In this document: piece by piece, positions 1 through 5,738 of the stretch
Numbering within the stretch: position 1 is the stretch's first letter
How the letters are laid out: every line of letters begins with the position of its first letter
Assembly (NCBI GenBank): GCA_902789835.1
Contig: CADAPN010000068.1
Coordinates: 1 to 10,695, forward strand
DNA from: Oscillospiraceae bacterium
Lineage (GTDB): Bacteria > Bacillota_A > Clostridia > Oscillospirales > Oscillospiraceae
Length of the DNA stretch: 10,695 nt
Direction: 5' to 3'
Translations under genes and position numbers: made by a program
The notes under the pieces: model-generated
The model's database searches: none
What the model saw: only the letters and a program-made list of their open reading frames with translations
Told to the model about the DNA's origin: nothing

Positions 1-477
1 GCCATCAACGACTTTATCGACGACAACCCCGCCATTGAAATTCTGCCTGTCGACTATGTAAACAACCCCGAAGTCATCTGCCAAAACGACAACATGATCT
101 CCATCAACGCCGCTCTCGAGGTTGACCTCTTCGGCCAGGTCTGTGCCGAGAGCATCGGCACGAAGATCATGTCCGGCTCCGGCGGCCAGGTGGACTATGT
201 CCGCGGCGCCTGCCAGTCGAAGGGCGGCAAGAGCTTCATCGCCTTCTCCTCCACCGCCAAGGGCGGCACCATCAGCAAGATTAAGCCCATCCTCACCCCC
301 GGCGCGGTCGTCACCACCAGCAAGAATGACGTCGACTATATCGTCACCGAGTACGGCATCGCTCACCTGCGCGGTCAGACCCTCTCCTCCCGTGTGAAGC
401 AGTTGATCTCCATTGCCCACCCCGACTTCCGGGACGAGCTGAACTTTGAGGCAAAGAAGCGCGGCATCCTGATCTGA
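1..477 (+). CDS. Acetyl-CoA hydrolase/CoA-transferase family protein, C-terminal part (5' end outside window)
   Basis: The reading frame is open from base 1 to a TGA at 475-477, so only the last 158 residues are present. The visible part is the C-terminal domain of the acetyl-CoA hydrolase/transferase family, which moves CoA between acyl-CoA and acetate in the cytoplasm. Recognisable family motifs are ALEVDLFGQVCAESIG, SGSGGQVDYVRGA, STAKGG, VTTSKNDV, VTEYGIAHLRG and ISIAHPDFR. GQVDYVRGA, rather than GQxDF, resembles 4-hydroxybutyrate CoA-transferases, but butyryl-CoA:acetate CoA-transferase is equally possible. The catalytic glutamate lies in the missing N-terminal part, so the substrate cannot be decided. 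The stop overlaps the start of the next gene by one base (TGATG), which suggests an operon with translational coupling. Confidence 0.9.
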   Translation, partial: AINDFIDDNPAIEILPVDYVNNPEVICQNDNMISINAALEVDLFGQVCAESIGTKIMSGSGGQVDYVRGACQSKGGKSFIAFSSTAKGGTISKIKPILTPGAVVTTSKNDVDYIVTEYGIAHLRGQTLSSRVKQLISIAHPDFRDELNFEAKKRGILI

Positions 478-1130
478 TGAAATATCAAGCCGTTCTTTTC
501 GACATGGACGGGACTGTCCTGGACACCCTGGACGATCTCTATGACTCCGTCAACCGTTCCCTCGCGGAATTCTCTCTGCCTCCGGTCTCTAAGGCGCATG
601 TGCGCCGGTGTCTCGGCAACGGCGCCGCTTATCTGGTAAGCCACAGCGTTCCTTCCGGCTGCAGTCCCGAGCTGGAGGCAGAAGTGCTCGCCTTCTACAA
701 GCCCTGGTACGATGCCCACTGCCTCATCAAAACCGCTCCCTATGAGGGGATCCTCCCGATGATGCACGCCCTGAAGAAGCAGGGGCTTCGTCTTGCCATC
801 ATTTCGAACAAGCCCGACCGGGCTGTCCAGGAGCTCTCCGCGGCCTTTTTCCCGGATCTTCTGGAGCTCTCCGTCGGGGAAAGCCCTTCGGTGCGGCGCA
901 AGCCGGCGCCGGACACGGTGCTGACGGCGGCGGCCCAAATCGGCCTCTCCGTTGACCAATGCGTCTATGTGGGTGATTCCGAGGTCGACCTTCTGACCGC
1001 CCGGAATGCCGGGATGGACTGCATCTCGGTCACCTGGGGCTTTCGCGACGAGCCGCAGCTGATTGAAGCCGGCGCCGTCACACTGGTTCACACACCAAAG
1101 GAGCTGGAAGAGCTTCTGCTGGGCTCTTAA
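477..1130 (+). CDS. HAD-superfamily hydrolase, phosphoglycolate phosphatase-like (217 aa)
   Basis: All four HAD motifs are visible. Motif I is FDMDGTVLDT, with nucleophile Asp9 and acid/base Asp11. Motif II is IISNKPD with Ser110. Motif III is RRKPAPDT with Lys142. Motif IV is YVGDSEVD with Asp167 and Asp171. Residues about 16-85 are a helical C1-type cap inserted after motif I, as in Gph/PGMB-type enzymes, and 217 aa is the usual length. It is predicted to be a cytoplasmic Mg2+-dependent phosphomonoesterase. Phosphoglycolate or another small sugar or acid phosphate is the likely substrate, but this is inferred from family resemblance only. The ATG at 477 overlaps the upstream TGA and no strong ribosome binding site is seen, so translation is probably coupled to the CoA-transferase gene. 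The gene ends before a convergent bidirectional terminator. Confidence 0.9.
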   Translation: MKYQAVLFDMDGTVLDTLDDLYDSVNRSLAEFSLPPVSKAHVRRCLGNGAAYLVSHSVPSGCSPELEAEVLAFYKPWYDAHCLIKTAPYEGILPMMHALKKQGLRLAIISNKPDRAVQELSAAFFPDLLELSVGESPSVRRKPAPDTVLTAAAQIGLSVDQCVYVGDSEVDLLTARNAGMDCISVTWGFRDEPQLIEAGAVTLVHTPKELEELLLGS

Positions 1131-1226
1131 GCCTTCGCTTCTCTCATGGCGCTGGAGTATGGTATAGCTGGCTGCGGCACATCCCCGCCCCGCACGGGCT
1201 TCACGCTCATGCTTTTCTGCATCACG

Positions 1227-1267
1227 AAAAACACATTCGCCTCCACATCGGAAGCGGATGTGTTTTT
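1227..1267. terminator. Bidirectional intrinsic terminator between convergent operons
   Basis: A long hairpin has perfect 10-bp outer arms (AAAAACACAT at 1227-1236 and ATGTGTTTTT at 1258-1267). The stem continues inward through a T-G wobble, CGC/GCG, a single C/A mismatch and TCC/GGA, closing on a 5-nt loop around 1248. T-runs occur on the 3' side in both directions, so it can end both the HAD transcript (+) and the ABC permease transcript (-). Two smaller perfect inverted repeats lie between it and the permease stop: CTGTCT/AGACAG at 1300-1317 and GCGGCA/TGCCGC at 1323-1347. Confidence 0.85.
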
Positions 1268-1347
1268 GTATTCCTCTGAGCTCCCGCCCATTTCCGGACC
1301 TGTCTCGCAGCAGACAGCGTCGGCGGCATTTCGATAAGGTCTGCCGC

Positions 1348-2181
1348 TTACTCCAGGTTCAGTCCCTTCTTCAGGCCGAGGTAGGTGGCAAGATACAGCA
1401 CCCCTGCCTGCACGGCACTTAGACCGATTCCGTGCCAGATCACGGTGGAGACAAAGGACAGGCCGTCTCTGGCGTTTTCCATATCCACGTGCTCCAGATC
1501 CGAAAGCCCGAAGCCGACCACGCCGTAGCCCATCTCCATCAGATTGAAGGCGAAGCTGATGACGACAAAGAAAACGACGCTCAGGAGGACTTTGTCTCTG
1601 CTGAACATATGGCCCAGTGACATCGCTGCGTAGAAGTGCAGGCATGCTGCAAGGATTCCGATCAGGGTTCCAAATACGCTCTGTACCAGGAATGTGATTA
1701 CCTGTCCCCGGACTCCCGCCTCGTCCAGCCATCCCATGATTTCCGACCAGCTGGGGAACTGCTCGATAATCATTTGGAGATTGGTGTGGGAGAGATTGAG
1801 CGCCATCAGTGCCATCACCAGGAAAATGAGCAGTCCCGTTCCGAGGAACCACACCAGCGACACGATCAGCTTGGACCAGATGAGCTCGTGTATGCTCACC
1901 GGAAGCGTGAACATCAGGTATCCCTCATCCTTCAGCAGGTTCCGGTAAAAGCGGCTGACCATGATCACAAGGGACATCACCGCCGTGGCAACCACCGCAA
2001 CGCTGAAAAAGATGATGATCAGAACAAAGAGAATCCTGAGCAACGGTACATCCGACAGATTTCCGGCGAGTCCCCGGATGGAGAGATTGGCCAGCAACGC
2101 CAGGGCCACCATCGCCCCCATCACAGGCAGCATGATCCTCGCGGTTGCTCGGAATTCATGCTTCATCAGTTTCCCTAGCAT
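1348..2181 (-). CDS. ABC-2 type transporter permease (277 aa)
   Basis: This is a polytopic membrane protein with about six hydrophobic segments: residues ~15-35, ~48-75, ~108-130, ~158-185, ~197-220 and ~243-268. The cytoplasmic signature SRFYRNLLKDEGYLMFTLP, followed by a helix ending IHELIWSKL, lies after the second membrane segment. This arrangement is common in Clostridia ABC-2 permeases linked to GntR regulators. The start at 2181 is supported by GGAGG seven bases upstream, inside the end of the ATPase gene, and the two genes overlap by 7 nt (2175-2181). It most likely forms a dimer that pairs with the adjacent ATPase to export a hydrophobic compound or peptide. The cargo cannot be read from the sequence. 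The 3' end is followed by small inverted repeats and the terminator at 1227-1267. Confidence 0.88.
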   Translation of the reverse strand: MLGKLMKHEFRATARIMLPVMGAMVALALLANLSIRGLAGNLSDVPLLRILFVLIIIFFSVAVVATAVMSLVIMVSRFYRNLLKDEGYLMFTLPVSIHELIWSKLIVSLVWFLGTGLLIFLVMALMALNLSHTNLQMIIEQFPSWSEIMGWLDEAGVRGQVITFLVQSVFGTLIGILAACLHFYAAMSLGHMFSRDKVLLSVVFFVVISFAFNLMEMGYGVVGFGLSDLEHVDMENARDGLSFVSTVIWHGIGLSAVQAGVLYLATYLGLKKGLNLE

Positions 2182-2870
2182 CGAAACACCTCCCTGAAAT
2201 ACTGATCCACACTCATGCCGTGCTCCTCGCGGATTTCGTCCACCGAGGACTGCAGCACGACTTTCCCCTGATTGATGAAAATCACATCGTCCAGCACCTG
2301 CTCCACATCGGCGATCAGATGTGTGGAAATCACAACCGCCGCCTCCGGGTTATAGTTGCGGATGATCGTGTCGAGGATGTAGTCTCTGGTTGCCGGGTCC
2401 ACTCCGCCGATCGGCTCATCCAGGAGATAGAGCTTTGCCTTGCGGCTCATAACCAGGATCAGCTGGGCCTTCTCCCTCGTTCCCTTGGACATTTCCTTGA
2501 TTCGCATGGTCTCGTCGATGTTCAGCCGCAGCAGCATCTCCGTCGCCTTGTCGCGGTCGAAGTCCGCATAGAAATCCGTAAAGAAATCCAGCAGCTGCCG
2601 AACCTTCATCCAGTCTGCCAGATACGGCTTATCCGGGAGATAGCTGACCGCGCTGTGGGTCAGGCTCCCCGGGGCAACGCCCTCGATCAGGATCTCTCCG
2701 CCCGTCGGTGTCAGCAGGCCGTTTGCCAGCTTCAGCAGGGTTGTTTTCCCGCTTCCGTTGGGCCCCAGCAGCCCGATCACCCGGCCCGGTTCAATTTTCA
2801 GGCTGACCGTGTCCAGTGCCTGTACGCTTCCGAAGCGCTTGGACAGGTCTCTGCATTCAAGAATCGCCAT
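2175..2870 (-). CDS. ABC transporter ATP-binding protein (231 aa)
   Basis: A single nucleotide-binding domain of normal length. Walker A is GPNGSGKT at residues 36-43. Walker B is KLYLLDEP with Asp151 and Glu152. The D-loop is GGVDP (155-159) and the switch histidine is His184 (ISTHL). The ABC signature is the degenerate MSKGTREK (about 127-134) instead of LSGGQ, which is usual in the YtrB-like branch paired with GntR regulators. The Q-loop position reads SYLPDKPYL, without the usual glutamine. An AGGAGG sits just upstream of the ATG at 2870 and lies inside the 3' end of the regulator gene, which overlaps this gene by 14 nt. It powers the permease encoded next in the operon. Confidence 0.93.
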   Translation of the reverse strand: MAILECRDLSKRFGSVQALDTVSLKIEPGRVIGLLGPNGSGKTTLLKLANGLLTPTGGEILIEGVAPGSLTHSAVSYLPDKPYLADWMKVRQLLDFFTDFYADFDRDKATEMLLRLNIDETMRIKEMSKGTREKAQLILVMSRKAKLYLLDEPIGGVDPATRDYILDTIIRNYNPEAAVVISTHLIADVEQVLDDVIFINQGKVVLQSSVDEIREEHGMSVDQYFREVFRC

Positions 2871-3231
2871 TCTCTTCCTCCTTCTCCTTCAGCAGTGTAA
2901 GGATTTCCTCCCGCCGATATCCGAGCTTCTTCATGGCTTCCTGGAAGCCGCGGATCTGTTCCTCCGCAAGCTTCTTCTTCGCCCGCTCAATCACCTGCAG
3001 GTTTTCCGTCACAAAGCGCCCTGACGTGCGCTGGGAGTAGACCATGCCGTCTCGCTCCAGCTCCTGCAGCGCACGCTGCATGGTGTTCGGATTCACGCCG
3101 GCTTCCGTGGCCATATCCCGCACCGACATCAGCCGCTCTCCGGGCAGCAGGCTTCCCGAGACGATCCCCAGCTTGATCTGCTCCACCAGCTGGGAATAGA
3201 TCGGCAGGTCACTTCGAAATTTCCATTCCAT
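2857..3231 (-). CDS. GntR-family transcriptional regulator, YtrA-like (124 aa)
   Basis: A short GntR protein with an N-terminal winged helix-turn-helix at about residues 8-75. It contains PIYSQLVEQIK, LLPGERLMSVRDMATEAG and the recognition helix NPNTMQRALQELERDG, then the wing SGRFV. The C-terminal tail (about 76-124) is only a short helical region rich in Lys and Glu, which is typical of the YtrA subfamily that dimerises without a ligand domain. I chose the ATG at 3231 because a clear AGAAGGAGG lies 6 nt upstream. A longer in-frame start at 3282 would begin inside the promoter and operator. It is the first gene of the regulator-ATPase-permease operon and probably represses that operon through the near-palindrome at 3253-3274. 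Confidence 0.9.
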   Translation of the reverse strand: MEWKFRSDLPIYSQLVEQIKLGIVSGSLLPGERLMSVRDMATEAGVNPNTMQRALQELERDGMVYSQRTSGRFVTENLQVIERAKKKLAEEQIRGFQEAMKKLGYRREEILTLLKEKEEENGDS

Positions 3232-3252
3232 CGCGTTCCTCCTTCTGTATCG

Positions 3253-3274
3253 TTGTCCTAAGCGCTTAATACAA
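3253..3274. promoter_or_regulatory. Putative GntR/YtrA operator, 22-bp near-palindrome
   Basis: The core TAAGCGCTTA (3259-3268) is a perfect 10-bp palindrome. Flanking TTGT (3253-3256) and ACAA (3271-3274) extend the dyad, leaving only the two bases between core and flank on each side unpaired. It overlaps the -10 box of the operon promoter and sits just upstream of the regulator's own ribosome binding site. YtrA-type regulators typically bind such dyads and repress their own operon. Binding by this particular protein is inferred from position. Confidence 0.65.
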
Positions 3275-3299
3275 TAATACATCTGAGCAGCTTTGTCAA
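3271..3299 (-). promoter_or_regulatory. Sigma-70-type promoter of the GntR-ABC operon
   Basis: On the minus strand a perfect -35 TTGACA (3294-3299) is followed by a 17-bp spacer and a -10 TATTGT (3271-3276). The -10 overlaps the operator at 3253-3274, and the predicted start of transcription falls within it. This is a typical geometry for autorepression. Confidence 0.75.
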
Positions 3300-3377
3300 G
3301 AGTTTTTTCATCTCTTGCGCTCCACGCCTGTGTCCCGGTTCTTTTCTGCTCCGCCCCTCGGGAGTCACCACTATTGG

Positions 3378-3409
3378 AAATCCCCTGCCCGTTTCCGGAC
3401 AGGGGATTT
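3378..3409 (-). terminator. Outer hairpin downstream of ccsA (probable terminator)
   Basis: Perfect 10-bp arms AAATCCCCTG (3378-3387) and CAGGGGATTT (3400-3409) continue through one C/A mismatch and two more pairs, around a 6-nt loop. On the minus strand only three T follow the stem, so it is a weak-tailed terminator for the nrfA-resB-ccsA operon. The arms resemble those of the hairpin at 10460-10488. Confidence 0.6.
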
Positions 3410-3429
3410 GCTCTGTGCTTCTTCCGTTC

Positions 3430-3471
3430 TCAGCCGTAGCTGTGCATGCCGGTCATTGGCGTGTTCACGCC
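3430..3471 (-). pseudogene. Echo of the ccsA 3' end (13 codons plus stop)
   Basis: Read on the minus strand, this stretch encodes GVNTPMTGMHSYG followed by TGA. The real ccsA ends GVNTLMSGMHSYG followed by TGA at 3526, so 11 of 13 residues match. At the DNA level 7 of 42 bases differ, five of them at third codon positions and four of them synonymous, while the last 18 bases are identical. Similarity continues past the stop (TGAG, then CGGAAGA in both copies). The copy lies 96 bases downstream of the true stop, in the same frame, with no stop codon between. It is either a remnant of a second ccsA copy or a tandem duplication of the gene end. No initiation site of its own is visible. Confidence 0.75.
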
Positions 3472-3486
3472 TTCTCCCGATGTCTT

Positions 3487-3511
3487 TTCTCCCGCCCTCC
3501 GGGCGGGAGAA
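3487..3511 (-). terminator. Inner GC-rich triloop hairpin between ccsA and its echo
   Basis: An 11-bp perfect stem (TTCTCCCGCCC at 3487-3497 and GGGCGGGAGAA at 3501-3511) closes on a TCC triloop. It lies 14 nt past the ccsA stop. On the transcribed minus strand the stem is followed by AAAAGACATC rather than a T-run, so it is not a canonical intrinsic terminator. It may instead protect the mRNA 3' end or slow the polymerase. Confidence 0.55.
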
Positions 3512-3525
3512 TCTGCTCTTCCGAC

Positions 3526-4317
3526 TCAGCCGTAGCTGTGCATACCGGACATCAGTGTGTTTACCCCCGCAAAGGTGAAGAGCACCACCGGCACCGCGAT
3601 CAGCACATACCACGCCATGCTCAGGCCCTGCTTTCTGTTCCGCAGCCGCAGGTGGAGATAAACCACATAGATGATCCATGTGATCAGAGCCCAGACCTCC
3701 TTCGGATCCCAGGTCCAGAAGGCCGACCAGGCCTGCTCGGCCCAGATCGCCCCGGTCAGAATCGTAACCGTCAGCATCAGCACGCCCAGCGCCACCAGCC
3801 GATAGCTCAGCCAGTCCATCTGTTTCAGCTTGAAGCTGTCCTCCTCCCGGCCTTTCCGGTCCAGCAGGATATAGCGCAGCCCGATGCAGCCCGCCACAAC
3901 AAATGCGGAATAGGAAATCACGGCCGAACCGATATGGAAGCCGAACCAGCCGCTGCGCAGTGCCGGCATCAGATCGGTGATCTCCCTCGGCTGCAGCGCG
4001 GCGAAGGACAGCAGGAGGAAGGTCATCGGCATCGCGATCACGCTCAGCCATTCCGCCTTCATCCGCGTCCGCAGGACCAGCAGCATCAGCCCCACGCCCC
4101 AGGCAAAGCCCGTTGCAAACTCAAACTGGTTGCTCAGCGGGAGTCTCTTTGCCGCGATCCCGCGCACAACGATGTAGAGCGTGTGCGCGGCAAAAGCGGC
4201 AAGAAAAACAATCCAGGCCGCCTTTCCAAGCTTTTCCTTCTTAAATGCAAGGGTCGCGAACTGCAGCGCCATCGCGACAAAATAAAGGACCAGACTTCCG
4301 AAAAACAGAATGTTCAT
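3526..4317 (-). CDS. ccsA: Cytochrome c biogenesis protein CcsA/ResC (263 aa)
   Basis: A polytopic membrane protein of the heme-handling family, with about eight hydrophobic segments. The tryptophan-rich WWD segment is complete at residues 192-207 (WAEQAWSAFWTWDPKE) and continues into VWALITW. Conserved histidines are seen at 45 (AAHTLY), 128 (FGFHIGS), 222 (YLHLR) and 260 in the terminal GMHSYG. LPLSNQFEF (59-67) is another family motif. With ResB it exports heme and attaches it to CXXCH cysteines on the outer face of the membrane. The ATG at 4317 has AAAGGAG nine bases upstream and overlaps the resB stop as ATGA. A longer in-frame extension to 4488 is only the shadow of resB. Its place behind nrfA suggests that this pair serves NrfA. 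Confidence 0.93.
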   Translation of the reverse strand: MNILFFGSLVLYFVAMALQFATLAFKKEKLGKAAWIVFLAAFAAHTLYIVVRGIAAKRLPLSNQFEFATGFAWGVGLMLLVLRTRMKAEWLSVIAMPMTFLLLSFAALQPREITDLMPALRSGWFGFHIGSAVISYSAFVVAGCIGLRYILLDRKGREEDSFKLKQMDWLSYRLVALGVLMLTVTILTGAIWAEQAWSAFWTWDPKEVWALITWIIYVVYLHLRLRNRKQGLSMAWYVLIAVPVVLFTFAGVNTLMSGMHSYG

Positions 4318-5564
4318 GCGCTTGTCTCCTTTGCTTTGGTTTCCTCCGCCCATTCCTCTATCCGGATCCGCATTCCCTCCGGTTTCGGCCCTCCGACCGC
4401 GCAGCCGTCCGGATCCAGGCGGACCAGCACCGGCTGGCAGAAGAAGGTGATCGCAAAACCCGCGATCATCAGCAGGAACGAGGCACACAGAAGGGCGTTG
4501 ATAAAGCCGGGGGTATATTTTATCCGCAGTCCGGGATATTCCACCGGGTCCTCAAAGCGAAAGCTCAGATTCCCGACCTGCAGTTCCTCCCCCGGAAAAG
4601 CAAGAATCGGTGTATAGACGCCGTCGGATGCGGTCTGAACCTGGTAAACCGGGTTTGGATAACTCCCCGACGTGTTTGTGATCAGGGTCACATTTCCGCT
4701 CGGATCCCGGATCAGATCCGGATACACCGCCTCATACCAGAGTCCGTTCACTCCGTCCAGAGAGAGAAACACCAGATCCGTTAAGGTAAGGGTGTCATCC
4801 AGCCCGGTCTCCAGGTTTTTCACCGTGATGCTTCCGGCGGTTCCGTAGGTCTGCTGGTACACCTTCCAGGGGCCGAAGGAAAGCGGATGATTGACCTTGA
4901 TCTCCCGCAGTCCGCTCTCGCGGCCGTCCGGAAGCTTCACGGTCAGCTCGCTGGTGAAATCCAGCCGTCCTTCCCCGTTCTCGATCCGGAAGCTCTCCAC
5001 CGCGATCTCCGTGCCGTCCTCCATTTGGACCGATTCCCCCGGCAAACAGGAGCGGTCAACGGTTTTCGGCAGGTACAAGGCCATCGCCCCAAAGATAATC
5101 GTCAGCAGGATGGAAAGATGCGTTATGAAACTGCCATAGCGTCCGAAGCCGTTTTTGCTGTAAACCAGGCTCTCTCCTTCTGCCTCTTCCCTGCATCGTA
5201 TCGCCCGGAGTCCTTCTTGGACGGCTTTCTGCTGCAGTTTATCCAGTTGGAAGCTCTGCGGCATGCGGCACAGCGCTTCCCGCTCCCCCGCCTTTGCCGC
5301 GGAGACCGTGCGGATCCGCACCAGAGAGCAGAGCGTCAGGTTCAGGCCCAGCAGGATCAGCAGAAGCTGGAAATACCAGCTTCCGAACACATCGTTGAGC
5401 TTCAGCATCAGAAGCGTGCCGTGAAAGCTTTGATAGGTCTGTGCGTACCAGGCGATCTCCCTTCCCTGGGGAATCGCCGTCCCCACCACGGAGAGCATTG
5501 CGATCAGGCCCAGCAGGATGATCCCAAAGCGCATGGAGCGAAAGAATCGAACCGCTTTTTTCAT
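4314..5564 (-). CDS. resB: Cytochrome c biogenesis protein ResB/Ccs1 (416 aa)
   Basis: The layout is the standard ResB one: membrane segments at about residues 12-30, 62-82, 145-165 and 353-376, with a large extracytoplasmic domain between the third and fourth. Family motifs are the start (SMRFGIILLGLI), GTAIPQG (28-34), FGSWYFQLLLILLGLNL, the intramembrane histidine His149 in FITHLSILLT, and the segment VNHPLSFGPWKVYQQTYG (224-241). ResB partners CcsA as the System II heme lyase. In epsilonproteobacteria the two are fused, and a special fused version (NrfI) handles the CXXCK heme of NrfA. Here they are separate genes joined by a 4-nt overlap. The start at 5564 has AGAGG five bases upstream. 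No resA or ccdA (thiol reduction) is present in the window. Confidence 0.93.
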   Translation of the reverse strand: MKKAVRFFRSMRFGIILLGLIAMLSVVGTAIPQGREIAWYAQTYQSFHGTLLMLKLNDVFGSWYFQLLLILLGLNLTLCSLVRIRTVSAAKAGEREALCRMPQSFQLDKLQQKAVQEGLRAIRCREEAEGESLVYSKNGFGRYGSFITHLSILLTIIFGAMALYLPKTVDRSCLPGESVQMEDGTEIAVESFRIENGEGRLDFTSELTVKLPDGRESGLREIKVNHPLSFGPWKVYQQTYGTAGSITVKNLETGLDDTLTLTDLVFLSLDGVNGLWYEAVYPDLIRDPSGNVTLITNTSGSYPNPVYQVQTASDGVYTPILAFPGEELQVGNLSFRFEDPVEYPGLRIKYTPGFINALLCASFLLMIAGFAITFFCQPVLVRLDPDGCAVGGPKPEGMRIRIEEWAEETKAKETSA

Positions 5565-5600
5565 TCGTTTCCTCTGTTTCTGTATCTCATATCGAAAAGC

Positions 5601-5620
5601 GCCCGCCGTCCCCGGCGGGC
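5601..5620 (-). terminator. Intercistronic hairpin between nrfA and resB (partial terminator or attenuator)
   Basis: A perfect 8-bp stem (GCCCGCCG at 5601-5608 and CGGCGGGC at 5613-5620) has a 4-nt loop. On the minus strand it is followed by GCTTTTCG, giving a short U-run. It could end much of the transcript after nrfA, so that the abundant reductase is made in excess of the ResB/CcsA assembly pair. Alternatively it may only stabilise the nrfA mRNA. Confidence 0.6.
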
Positions 5621-5672
5621 ACTTTCATCTGAATTCAAAAGGGGTATTCGGTCACACCGGGCCGGCCGTATT

Positions 5673-5738
5673 CCGCTCAGGCTTCCGCATGCCGGTCAGG
5701 TCCAAAACCGGCCGTTCAGGCCGTCAAGCCCGGTCAGG
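5673..5738. repeat. Four copies of CCGNTCAGG at ~19-bp spacing, the last spanning the nrfA stop
   Basis: The 9-mer CCGNTCAGG occurs at 5673-5681, 5692-5700, 5712-5720 and 5730-5738, with starts 19, 20 and 18 bp apart. On the minus strand each copy carries TGA, and the copy at 5730-5738 contains the nrfA stop itself. The outermost copy is also followed by GCATGCC at nearly the same distance as in the true gene end, so the block resembles decayed repeats of the nrfA 3' end. The function is unknown. Confidence 0.7.

Noticed and set aside
1127..1222. A small minus-strand frame (about 31 codons) ending VPQPAIPYSSAMREAKA, faintly like the PAAIGPYSQA motif of RidA proteins
   Set aside because: It has no ribosome binding site, lies beyond the terminator, lacks the key glycine and is far too short. 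The resemblance is probably chance.
3232..4488. Longer starts for the GntR regulator (3282) and for ccsA (4488)
   Set aside because: The first would begin inside the promoter and operator. The second adds residues that are a shadow of resB. The internal ATGs at 3231 and 4317 have strong ribosome binding sites.
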